DNA of 64,000 nt from Tatumella ptyseos (lineage in GTDB: Bacteria > Pseudomonadota > Gammaproteobacteria > Enterobacterales > Enterobacteriaceae). This document shows positions 57,720 through 64,000 of the stretch, one piece after another. The first letter of the stretch is position 1; each line of letters begins with the position of its first letter. Below the pieces are notes generated by a model that worked only from the letters and a program-made list of their open reading frames with translations, searched no databases and was not told where the DNA came from. The DNA is taken from contig NZ_CP130649.1 in assembly GCF_030552895.1 (NCBI RefSeq), forward strand, positions 1,488,001 to 1,552,000, given 5' to 3'. The translations under genes and the position numbers were made by a program.

Positions 57720-58343
57720 ATGAAGAAATTAGTCATTTTATTACACGGTTACGGTAGTGATGGTAACGATCTGAAAGGGCTTGGAGAATTCTGGGCGAAC
57801 TCACTACCTGACTTACGCTATGCCTCACCTAATGCCCCAGAACCGTGTGAAGCTGGAATAGGGTATCAGTGGTTTAGCTTAGCCAATATTACTCCGCAGA
57901 ATCGCCAACAACGATTGAATGCTGCACGCCAGGCCGTTGATGAAATTCTTAGCAAAATATTGCAACAACATGATATCGAGGCGACTGAAGATCAGATTGT
58001 GTTGGTTGGTTTTTCACAGGGTACAATGATTGCACTCGATATCCTACTGCGCAGCAACTATAACGTTATCGGTGTGGTAGGCTTTTCAGGGAGGCTAATT
58101 GAAACGCCTTCACAGGTCCCTGCGACCACTGCTGAAGTCTTGTTAATCCACGGTGAAGCCGATGAAGTTGTTCCCGCGCAAGAGGCACTAAATGCTCAGG
58201 CAGCCTTACGCCAGCTCGGTTTTTCTTGCCAAACAATCATTGAGCCGGAACTGGTACATACGATATCAGCGGCAGGGGTTGAGTCCGCGACCCAGTTCCT
58301 CGTTGAACGTTTTGGTTGGGAAGACGAAGACGAAGCAGAGTAG
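57720..58343 (+). CDS. Alpha/beta hydrolase, carboxylesterase/phospholipase family
   Basis: A 207-residue serine hydrolase resembling E. coli YpfH. The catalytic triad is visible: S99 in G-F-S-Q-G, D148 in H-G-E-A-D-E-V-V-P and H180 in L-V-H. The oxyanion stretch L-L-H-G-Y-G-S-D-G-N-D lies at 7-17. No signal peptide. It starts 13 bases after the exporter with a GAAGGG site, so the two are probably co-transcribed; a role in cleaving an imported siderophore is conceivable but unsupported. A very acidic tail (WEDEDEAE) ends the protein. Confidence 0.87.
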   Translation: MKKLVILLHGYGSDGNDLKGLGEFWANSLPDLRYASPNAPEPCEAGIGYQWFSLANITPQNRQQRLNAARQAVDEILSKILQQHDIEATEDQIVLVGFSQGTMIALDILLRSNYNVIGVVGFSGRLIETPSQVPATTAEVLLIHGEADEVVPAQEALNAQAALRQLGFSCQTIIEPELVHTISAAGVESATQFLVERFGWEDEDEAE

Positions 58344-58349
58344 TAAAAC

Positions 58350-58380
58350 CGCCCCAAGTCTCAACAATTGACTTGGGGCG
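58350..58380. terminator. Bidirectional terminator between hydrolase and carbonic anhydrase genes
   Basis: CGCCCCAAGTC and GACTTGGGGCG form an 11-bp stem over a 9-base loop between convergent genes; GTTTTAC follows on the minus strand. Confidence 0.85.
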
Positions 58381-58385
58381 TAGAA

Positions 58386-59021
58386 TTATTCGAAGAAAGT
58401 CTCAGGGTTGTCCGCTAGGCTCACAAAATGCTCACCATGTCTGTCCAACGCATGAATCTGTCCCGTTTCAATATCATAAACCCAACCGTGAAGATTAATC
58501 TTTTTGTTACGCAGCGCAACCGCCACAGAAGGGTGGGTTTTAATATTATTTAACTGAGCGATGACGTTTTCACGAACCATTGCGTTCAGCTTATCTTCAG
58601 GCGATGCATACTCATGCTTTTCGACCACGGCTTTTGCCGCATCAGCATAACGCAGCCAATGTTCAACCGCTGGCATGGTATCTAGGCAGGCACAGCTAGC
58701 AATGGCTGACATTGCACCGCAGTTAGAGTGACCACAAATGATAATATCGGTAACGCCAAGTGCCATGACCGCATATTCAATGGTCGCTGAAACACCACCA
58801 GGCTCAGGACCAAAAGAAGGAACAATGTTACCAGCGTTACGGATAACGAATAACTGCCCAGGTTCCTGTTGAGTCACGAGCTCAGGAACTAAGCGGCTAT
58901 CAGAACAGGAGATGAAAAGCGCTTTCGGTTTCTGACTTGAAGCAAGACTACGAAAAAGTTCTTCTCTTTCAGGATAAATGTCTTTCTGGAAATTCAAGAA
59001 GCCATCAATTATTGTTTTCAT
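58386..59021 (-). CDS. Beta-class carbonic anhydrase (CynT-like)
   Basis: A zinc enzyme interconverting carbon dioxide and bicarbonate. The zinc ligands C39, H98 and C101 and the dyad D41/R43 are in place ([10 protein letters not shown] and C-G-H-S-N-C-G-A-M). The 211-residue sequence is closer to E. coli CynT than to Can, e.g. M-K-x-I-I-D-G-F-L and C-x-C-x-D-x-M-P-A-V-x-H-W-L-R-Y-A-D. No cynS or cynX is near, so a link to cyanate is not supported; it could be the housekeeping enzyme. Confidence 0.92.
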   Translation of the reverse strand: MKTIIDGFLNFQKDIYPEREELFRSLASSQKPKALFISCSDSRLVPELVTQQEPGQLFVIRNAGNIVPSFGPEPGGVSATIEYAVMALGVTDIIICGHSNCGAMSAIASCACLDTMPAVEHWLRYADAAKAVVEKHEYASPEDKLNAMVRENVIAQLNNIKTHPSVAVALRNKKINLHGWVYDIETGQIHALDRHGEHFVSLADNPETFFE

Positions 59022-59101
59022 ACTTATTCCACATAGGTGCAGGTATTAAGGAAAAACGAAAACCTTTAAGGTGTTCGCGTGCTTAACCACAAAAGTCTGT
59101 G

Positions 59102-60025
59102 TTAAAAAACAGAAAAAGCCAATCGATCCGAGATATGTTCTAACACCGCCGTGCCGGCTAATGAATTACCAAACTGGTCAAGAGCGGGTGACCAGACAGC
59201 AATACTCATTTTTCCTGGCACGATAGCCACAATCCCGCCACCGACTCCTGATTTTGCAGGTAATCCCACTCGCCAGGCAAACTCACCCGCGGCATTATAC
59301 ATCCCGCTTGTCATCATTAGGGCATTGATATGACTTACTTGTCGATGATTAAGTTCCTGTCTAAACAAAACCTTACATAACTCAGGTGAGATAAGATAGC
59401 GAAAGCACCGTGCCAACTCTTCACAGTTCATCGATAGCGCACAGTAATGAAAGTAATTCTCCAATACCGTGTTGACATCATTATGAAAGTTATCGAACGA
59501 TTTCATTAGCCAAGCGATGGCAGCATTACGGGCGGAATGGGCAAGTTCAGAGCTAGCGACCTGACGATCATAGTGAATATCCTCGACACCACTTAACCGA
59601 CGAACCAAGGTTAACATCTGTTGGCGCGGTGCAGATAATCGACTTTGTAGCATATCGCAGACCACTAATGCCCCCGCATTAATGAAAGGGTTGCGAGGAA
59701 TACCTTGTTCCATTTCTAGCTGCACTAATGAGTTAAAGGGCTGACCGGAGGGATCTTTTCCCACTCGTTGCCAAAGGTCTTGCTCTGAATAACGGGTCAT
59801 CGCCACCGTTAATGACAGTACTTTAGAAATAGATTGGATAGAAAAGCGTTGCGTAGCATCCCCGGCGGTGAGTAATTGTCCATCATGGGTGCACACTGCT
59901 ACCCCTAACTGGTTTGCAGGAACTTGAGCGAGTGCGGGAATATAGGATGCAACCTGACCTTGGCCTAATAGTGGACGCACCTCATCGAGGATGGATTCAA
60001 GAAAAGCATTATCTAAACGCGGCAC
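59102..60025 (-). CDS. glsB: Glutaminase
   Basis: A serine-dependent glutaminase that hydrolyses glutamine to glutamate and ammonia, related to E. coli GlsB/YneH (308 residues). The beta-lactamase-like S-x-x-K motif appears in [11 protein letters not shown] (about 60-70), with [19 protein letters not shown] and the C-terminal [12 protein letters not shown]. The GTG at 60025 has GGAG eight bases upstream and gives 307 residues; the earlier TTG at 60043 has no ribosome-binding site. Confidence 0.93.
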   Translation of the reverse strand: MPRLDNAFLESILDEVRPLLGQGQVASYIPALAQVPANQLGVAVCTHDGQLLTAGDATQRFSIQSISKVLSLTVAMTRYSEQDLWQRVGKDPSGQPFNSLVQLEMEQGIPRNPFINAGALVVCDMLQSRLSAPRQQMLTLVRRLSGVEDIHYDRQVASSELAHSARNAAIAWLMKSFDNFHNDVNTVLENYFHYCALSMNCEELARCFRYLISPELCKVLFRQELNHRQVSHINALMMTSGMYNAAGEFAWRVGLPAKSGVGGGIVAIVPGKMSIAVWSPALDQFGNSLAGTAVLEHISDRLAFSVF

Positions 60026-60093
60026 GACTCGCTCCGATCGCAATTAAAAAGGTGAGCATGATGCGTTGCCCACCTAGTAATTGCAAGCTTAAA

Positions 60094-61398
60094 TCATTGA
60101 GCGGCACTGACTCGCCACACATGATTTCCCACATCATCAGCGATAATCAATGCGCCTTGATGATCGAGGGTTAACCCAACGGGTGCGCCGAAAATTGTTT
60201 TCTGATCGTCAGAGACAAAACCATCTAAAACAGTCTTAGGTTGGCCTACTGGTTTACCTTGGGAAAACTGTACATAACTGACACGATAGCCGTTGAGGGG
60301 TTTACGGTTCCAACTACCATGTTCGCTAATAAACAGTCCCTCGGTGGCGAAACCAGGCAATTGACTACCTTGAGCGAATTGCATGCCCAATGGTGCGACG
60401 TGAGAGCTGAGGGCATAATCCGGCACCACCGCACTGGCGACTTTATCAGGCGCGGAAGGTTGGACCCGGCGGTCAACATGTTGACCATAGTAGCTATATG
60501 GCCAACCATAAAATGCGCCCTCTTTGACTTGCGTTAGATAGTCGGGGACTAAGTTGGCGCCGATCTCGTCACGTTCATTGACGATGGTCCATAATTTTCC
60601 TGTAGCAGGATCAAACGCTACGCCGGTGGGATTACGTAATCCACTGGCATAGAGTCGACTTGCGCCGGTCTGCGGGTCGATTTCTAGGATAGCAGCGCGA
60701 CGGTATTCAGCCTCTAAGCCATTTTCGGTGATGTTACTGTTTGAACCTACCCCTACATATAGATGTTGACCATCCGGTGAAGCAGTTAACGATTTAGTCC
60801 AGTGATGATTGATCGTTGAGGGCAAATCGGTAAGACGCTTTCCTTTGGCTGCATCTATACGTAAATCGCCAGACTGATAGGGGAAGACCAGCAATGCATC
60901 CGCATCAGCAATGTAAAGCGATTGACCAATCAGTACGATACCGAAGGGGGAATTCAGATCCTGAATAAACGGATATTTTTGCCAGCGACCCTGTGCATCT
61001 TTTCGCAATAATGTAATTCGATTACCACCTTTAGCACCTTTCCCTGAATCTTTCTTTACTAAACCGGCGATAAGTTGTTTAGGCGTGGTGACGGCTTCAC
61101 TGCTCGGGGCATTAGATTCTGCAACCAAAATATCATCATTGGGGAGGGTATAGACCATCCGGGGATGCGCTAAACCTTGTGCCATACTCTCAACCTTCAA
61201 TCCCGCTGCAGGATGGGGGCTTTGTCCCTGTGCCCAATTAACTTGAGTCGGCACACTAATAGGGGGAAGTAAAAATGCACTAGGCTTATCAAGCTTAGGA
61301 TGGGCACCAATCTGTTCTGCGATAGTGGTTGATTCACTGTTATCACACCCTGCTAACAGGATGCAAAGCAGCAGAATACTAAATTGTCGGTTTATCAT
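60094..61398 (-). CDS. PQQ-type sugar/sorbosone dehydrogenase, lipoprotein
   Basis: A 434-residue periplasmic lipoprotein of the soluble glucose dehydrogenase / L-sorbosone dehydrogenase beta-propeller family (GSDH), usually PQQ-dependent. The leader ends in the lipobox L-A-G-C (C18). Propeller blades carry G-L-R-N-P-T-G-V-A-F-D-P (about 270-281), P-S-A-P-D-K-V and I-A-D-D-V-G-N-H-V-W-R at the end. The ATG at 61398 has a strong GGAGGAG and overlaps the stop of the DUF2231-like gene (ATGA). The PQQ receptor gene at 28812-30935 could supply cofactor; no pqq synthesis gene is in the window. The true substrate is unknown. Confidence 0.88.
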   Translation of the reverse strand: MINRQFSILLLCILLAGCDNSESTTIAEQIGAHPKLDKPSAFLLPPISVPTQVNWAQGQSPHPAAGLKVESMAQGLAHPRMVYTLPNDDILVAESNAPSSEAVTTPKQLIAGLVKKDSGKGAKGGNRITLLRKDAQGRWQKYPFIQDLNSPFGIVLIGQSLYIADADALLVFPYQSGDLRIDAAKGKRLTDLPSTINHHWTKSLTASPDGQHLYVGVGSNSNITENGLEAEYRRAAILEIDPQTGASRLYASGLRNPTGVAFDPATGKLWTIVNERDEIGANLVPDYLTQVKEGAFYGWPYSYYGQHVDRRVQPSAPDKVASAVVPDYALSSHVAPLGMQFAQGSQLPGFATEGLFISEHGSWNRKPLNGYRVSYVQFSQGKPVGQPKTVLDGFVSDDQKTIFGAPVGLTLDHQGALIIADDVGNHVWRVSAAQ

Positions 61399-61838
61399 AA
61401 TCTCTCCTCCTGATAACGAGGAGCGCTTAGCACTTGGTTGAGTACAGCCAGTACCAAAAATACTACCGTCACTCCAGATAGAATAAGTCCAGCTGGCATG
61501 ACGCCCCATGCATCTCGACTATGTATAAAGGCATTAAATACTGCTACGACAATGGCGACGGCGTTTAGCCAAAAACTTCGGCGTGCGGCGTTGACTCGGG
61601 TAATGGAACGAGAAATCCAGACCTGATAGAGATTGATGAGGCGAGGGATGATGGCAAATAAAAGACCGAAAAAGTTTAACCAACTGGCCCCTTTAACCCA
61701 AAAAATCTCTTGTGTCGTAAAATAAATAATATCGAAACAGAAGCCCGCAATAAAAGCACCATAAGCGGCCGGATCGAATAAATACATGAGAAAAATCGCT
61801 AACCGCGAGGGCGAGCGAGGGGGTGTTGCAGTAGGCAT
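61395..61838 (-). CDS. DUF2231-like four-helix membrane protein
   Basis: A 147-residue inner-membrane protein with four hydrophobic helices (about 27-47, 53-73, 87-107, 116-137) and conserved-looking His105/Arg residues in the H-S-R-D loop. Small membrane proteins of this kind commonly accompany sorbosone dehydrogenase genes and may be its electron-accepting partner. It is translationally coupled to the PQQ enzyme gene by an ATGA overlap. AGGAG precedes the ATG by eight bases. The family name is my best match, not certain. Confidence 0.7.
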   Translation of the reverse strand: MPTATPPRSPSRLAIFLMYLFDPAAYGAFIAGFCFDIIYFTTQEIFWVKGASWLNFFGLLFAIIPRLINLYQVWISRSITRVNAARRSFWLNAVAIVVAVFNAFIHSRDAWGVMPAGLILSGVTVVFLVLAVLNQVLSAPRYQEERL

Positions 61839-61934
61839 AGCATGCTCCTAGCACCATAGACAGTCTATTCAGCATGGCTAATGATTTACAAATTAACAAC
61901 TTTTTTAACAATTTTTTAAATATTCCAATGTTAC

Positions 61935-62798
61935 TTATTGGCACACCTCATTCACCAGAGATAAAAATGCGTTTTCAACCGGCGATGCAGAGTAACGATG
62001 CCACACTAAATAGATATCGCAGGAGGTGAGGGTATCAAGGGGATAGCAATACAGGCCTTTCACCTCATCATTATTCTCAATAAAACTCTTTGGCATTACG
62101 GTGAAGCCTAGTTTTTCGCGAATAGCCCCTAATATGAGGGGGTAAGACTCGATATCGCACTGTTGACGCGAGGTCAACTGTTGGGTGGCAAGCCAATCTT
62201 CGATTAACACATGATAAAAACAGTGTTCGCCAAAGGTAAATAAGGTTAGCTCGTTAACTTGTTCAATAAATTGGTCTAAACTCGCACAATGTGTCACCAA
62301 GCATAGGCTTTCCGGACCGAACAAACGACTTTCTAGAACAGGGTGATCGACGGGTCCATCGACAACCACCATATCAACTTCACCGGCGAGTAACCTATCC
62401 ATCAGGGGGAGAGATGAGTGGCTAGAAAGTGACAACGTCACATCAGGATGTTGCTGCATAAACCTTATCATTATCTGCTGTAGACGGCTATTTAACGCGA
62501 CATCTAAGGCACCAAGACGTAAATTACCCTTTAAAGATTCAGGTTTAAAAAAGTTTAAGCAATCTTCGCTCTGCTTCAATAATTGTTGTGCTTGAGGGTG
62601 AAAAGCTCTGCCTTCAGGGGTAAGGGTTAATCGTTGTTTATCGCGATTGACCAATGCGACCCCCAGACTTTCTTCTAATTCACGGATGCGGGTGGAAATA
62701 TTCGAGGGGACACAGTGCATTTTTTTAGCGGCCTGCACTACGCTTCCTGTTTCAACTAGAGCACAAAAAATACGCAATTGTGGAAGTTTTAATAACAT
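61935..62798 (-). CDS. LysR-family transcriptional regulator
   Basis: A 287-residue LysR-type regulator. The N-terminal helix-turn-helix is clear: L-P-Q-L-R-I-F-C-A-L-V-E-T-G-S-V-V-Q-A-A-K-K-M-H (4-27) and P-S-N-I-S-T-R-I-R-E-L-E-E-S-L-G (about 30-45). The remainder is a LysR effector-binding domain. The ATG at 62798 has GGAG eight bases upstream and is preferred over one at 62840, which lies inside the AEC gene. It follows the AEC transporter gene by 17 bases on the same strand, so the two probably form an operon, and it may control that carrier. Confidence 0.92.
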   Translation of the reverse strand: MLLKLPQLRIFCALVETGSVVQAAKKMHCVPSNISTRIRELEESLGVALVNRDKQRLTLTPEGRAFHPQAQQLLKQSEDCLNFFKPESLKGNLRLGALDVALNSRLQQIMIRFMQQHPDVTLSLSSHSSLPLMDRLLAGEVDMVVVDGPVDHPVLESRLFGPESLCLVTHCASLDQFIEQVNELTLFTFGEHCFYHVLIEDWLATQQLTSRQQCDIESYPLILGAIREKLGFTVMPKSFIENNDEVKGLYCYPLDTLTSCDIYLVWHRYSASPVENAFLSLVNEVCQ

Positions 62799-62815
62799 TT
62801 CAATGCTCCTGCTGA

Positions 62816-63712
62816 TTACGACGTCAAAAACAGATGCCAAATAGGTATAGTGATAAAAGAGAATAAAATAGCATATCCCTGAATGGCATTGGCCAAAATC
62901 GGTTGTAACCCCGCACGTTGTGCCATGATCGCCGCCGCAATCATCGGTGCCATCGCGGCTTCAATCACCGTTACCTGCTGAGTTAATGCAGAGGCACCGC
63001 TTAAACTTACCATAGCCCAAACGATCACAGGTGCTGCAATGAGCTTCCATACTATGCCGGTCAGCAGCGGTGAAAGGGATTCCCGCGGTGGGCGTAGTGA
63101 AATTTGGAGCCCAACACAAAATAAGGCTAAGGGCGATAAGGTTGCGCCAATTTGACTAAACGAAGTCTCTAAAAAAGCGGGTAATCCCCCTAAAGGTTTT
63201 ATCGCTAAGCTTAGGCATAACGCGATAAAGGGCGGGAAAGTAATCACTTTTTTGATAATCATTTTAAACGTCGGTGTCTGACCAGAACAGAGTGCTATTA
63301 CCACGACGCCTAATGTGGAGAGAATAATGAAACTCCCTACTTGGTCGGCGATCACTGCCACTTGAAGCCCTGCTGCACCATAATAACTTTGAACGATGGG
63401 AAATCCCATAAACGAGGTATTACCTATGCCTGCGACCAACGCTACGACGCCAATCACCGAACGCGACCAACCTAATAGTCTCCCAACGATAACGGCCACC
63501 CCTAACGCACCCAGACACACACACCACATCCCTGCAACAGGTATCAACGATTCACGATTGAACGTCGTGTGCGGGATCAATGTTAAAATCAGGCAAGGTA
63601 AGGCAATAGTAATTAACCACCAGTTAATCGAAGGAATCAATTGTTCAGGAAAAGTGAGATAGCGGCGTGCAGCAATGCCCATTACAAGGCAGATAATGAG
63701 TAAAGGATTCAT
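62816..63712 (-). CDS. AEC-family transporter
   Basis: A 298-residue inner-membrane protein of the auxin efflux carrier family (ten helices in two inverted halves), which in bacteria includes malonate and other organic acid carriers. The unwound-helix signatures are visible: P-C-L-I-L (about 35-39), G-N-T-S-F-M-G-F-P (about 96-104) and A-M-A-P-M-I-A-A (about 250-257). The substrate is unknown. It lies between an aldehyde dehydrogenase gene and a LysR gene on the same strand. Confidence 0.9.
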   Translation of the reverse strand: MNPLLIICLVMGIAARRYLTFPEQLIPSINWWLITIALPCLILTLIPHTTFNRESLIPVAGMWCVCLGALGVAVIVGRLLGWSRSVIGVVALVAGIGNTSFMGFPIVQSYYGAAGLQVAVIADQVGSFIILSTLGVVVIALCSGQTPTFKMIIKKVITFPPFIALCLSLAIKPLGGLPAFLETSFSQIGATLSPLALFCVGLQISLRPPRESLSPLLTGIVWKLIAAPVIVWAMVSLSGASALTQQVTVIEAAMAPMIAAAIMAQRAGLQPILANAIQGYAILFSFITIPIWHLFLTS

Positions 63713-63739
63713 AATTAAGACCGAGGGGAAGAGGGAATA

Positions 63740-63759
63740 ACCGGTGCCTAGGCACCGGT
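63740..63759 (-). terminator. Palindrome after the aldehyde dehydrogenase gene
   Basis: ACCGGTGCCTAGGCACCGGT is a 20-base perfect palindrome eight bases after the dehydrogenase stop. On the minus strand only TATTCCC follows, so termination may be partial, allowing read-through into the AEC gene. Confidence 0.55.
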
Positions 63760-63766
63760 GAAAGGC

Positions 63767-64000
63767 TTAAGACTTATAATTGAGATAGACCGTTTTCTGT
63801 TTAACGTACAGCTGATAGCCATGTTCGCCATCATCGCCGCCAATTCCTGATAATTTCCAACCAGCGTGGAAGCCATTGATCTCTTCTGGGCCATAACGGT
63901 TAATGTACACTTCACCGTATTCGAGGGCGTCGCTGATTTGCATTGCCGCATGCAAATCACGGGTATAAAGATAGGAGCTTAACCCGTATTCACAGTCGTT
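63767..64000 (-). CDS. Aldehyde dehydrogenase, C-terminal part (AldA-like)
   Basis: The last 77 codons of an NAD-dependent aldehyde dehydrogenase; the gene runs off the window. The visible part reads N-D-C-E-Y-G-L-S-S-Y-L-Y-T at the edge, then G-E-V-Y-I-N-R and G-F-H-A-G-W-K-L-S-G-I-G-G-D-D-G-E-H-G, close to the end of E. coli lactaldehyde dehydrogenase AldA (F-H-A-G-W-x-K-S-G-I-G-G). The active-site part lies outside. The substrate cannot be told. The AEC and LysR genes downstream on the same strand suggest an organic acid or aldehyde pathway. Confidence 0.88.
   Translation of the reverse strand, partial: NDCEYGLSSYLYTRDLHAAMQISDALEYGEVYINRYGPEEINGFHAGWKLSGIGGDDGEHGYQLYVKQKTVYLNYKS

Noticed and set aside
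58386..59021. Cyanate detoxification operon
   Set aside because: The carbonic anhydrase is CynT-like, but no cyanase or CynX gene is nearby, so the annotation is kept at carbonic anhydrase.
1..64000. CRISPR arrays, tRNA or rRNA genes, insertion sequences, prophage genes
   Set aside because: I looked for spaced direct repeats, cloverleaf-type sequences, transposases, integrases and phage structural proteins and saw none; the only array is the coding repeat in rsxC.

Overview
This 64 kb window is a chromosomal segment of a gammaproteobacterium of the order Enterobacterales. The evidence is the conserved block slyA-slyB-anmK-pdxH-tyrS-pdxY ... dtpA-nth-rsxEGDCBA ... add ... ydgA-fumC-tus, which matches the terminus-side gene order of Escherichia and its relatives, together with a Tus protein and its Ter site. 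Base composition is moderate and slightly AT-leaning. The mix of a small-subunit catalase, an OprB porin, a PQQ-type dehydrogenase and srfAB would suit an Erwiniaceae-like genus such as Tatumella, Rosenbergiella or Pantoea relatives, but this is only a guess. I found no rRNA, tRNA, insertion sequence, prophage or CRISPR array, and no gene-free stretch longer than 300 bases.

Layout. 0-8.6 kb: stress regulator slyA with a SlyA operator, lipoprotein slyB, anhydromuropeptide recycling (anmK), vitamin B6 salvage (pdxH, pdxY), tyrS, a solitary hexose-phosphate transporter (uhpT) and a peptide transporter (dtpA). 8.8-15.6 kb: nth and the rsx electron-transfer complex that keeps SoxR reduced; RsxC carries an almost identical 105-bp tandem array. 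15.7-21.8 kb: add, two small proteins, ydgA, fumC and tus with a Ter site over its translation start. 21.8-23.6 kb: an Rrf2 regulator, a MarA/RamA-like activator preceded by a large nested palindrome, and a secreted barnase/barstar pair. 23.6-30.9 kb: srfB and srfA (no srfC), an AbrB-type membrane protein and the PQQ receptor yncD/pqqU. 31-36.1 kb: a beta-hydroxyacid dehydrogenase, D-lactate dehydrogenase, nitroreductase, a YicG-like membrane protein and a shikimate-dehydrogenase-like protein. 36.3-41.7 kb: an Ada homologue that has lost all four zinc cysteines, then eptA-basR-basS (lipid A modification) and a TIM-barrel enzyme sharing a PmrA box with eptA. 41.7-49.3 kb: catalase, two MFS transporters, mqo and an OprB porin. 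49.4-57.7 kb: a ferric hydroxamate system (fhuB, fhuD, fhuC, an FhuF-like reductase, a TonB-dependent receptor and a YojI-like exporter) around a 39-bp palindrome. 57.7-64 kb: a hydrolase, carbonic anhydrase, glutaminase, a PQQ-type dehydrogenase with its membrane partner, a LysR regulator with an AEC carrier, and the end of an aldehyde dehydrogenase.

How the genes fit together. Envelope and redox stress are the main themes: SlyA, the MarA-like protein, Rsx, Nth, catalase and nitroreductase for oxidative or drug stress; BasRS/EptA for cationic peptides; Fhu and the receptor for iron. Respiratory dehydrogenases (Dld, Mqo, probably the PQQ enzyme) feed the quinone pool, and the PQQ receptor could supply cofactor to the PQQ enzyme. 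The most unusual items are the zinc-site-less Ada, a natural barnase whose only two mature-domain cysteines fall on the positions of the engineered 43-80 disulfide, the placement of this toxin pair where srfC would be expected, and a bidirectional PmrA box.
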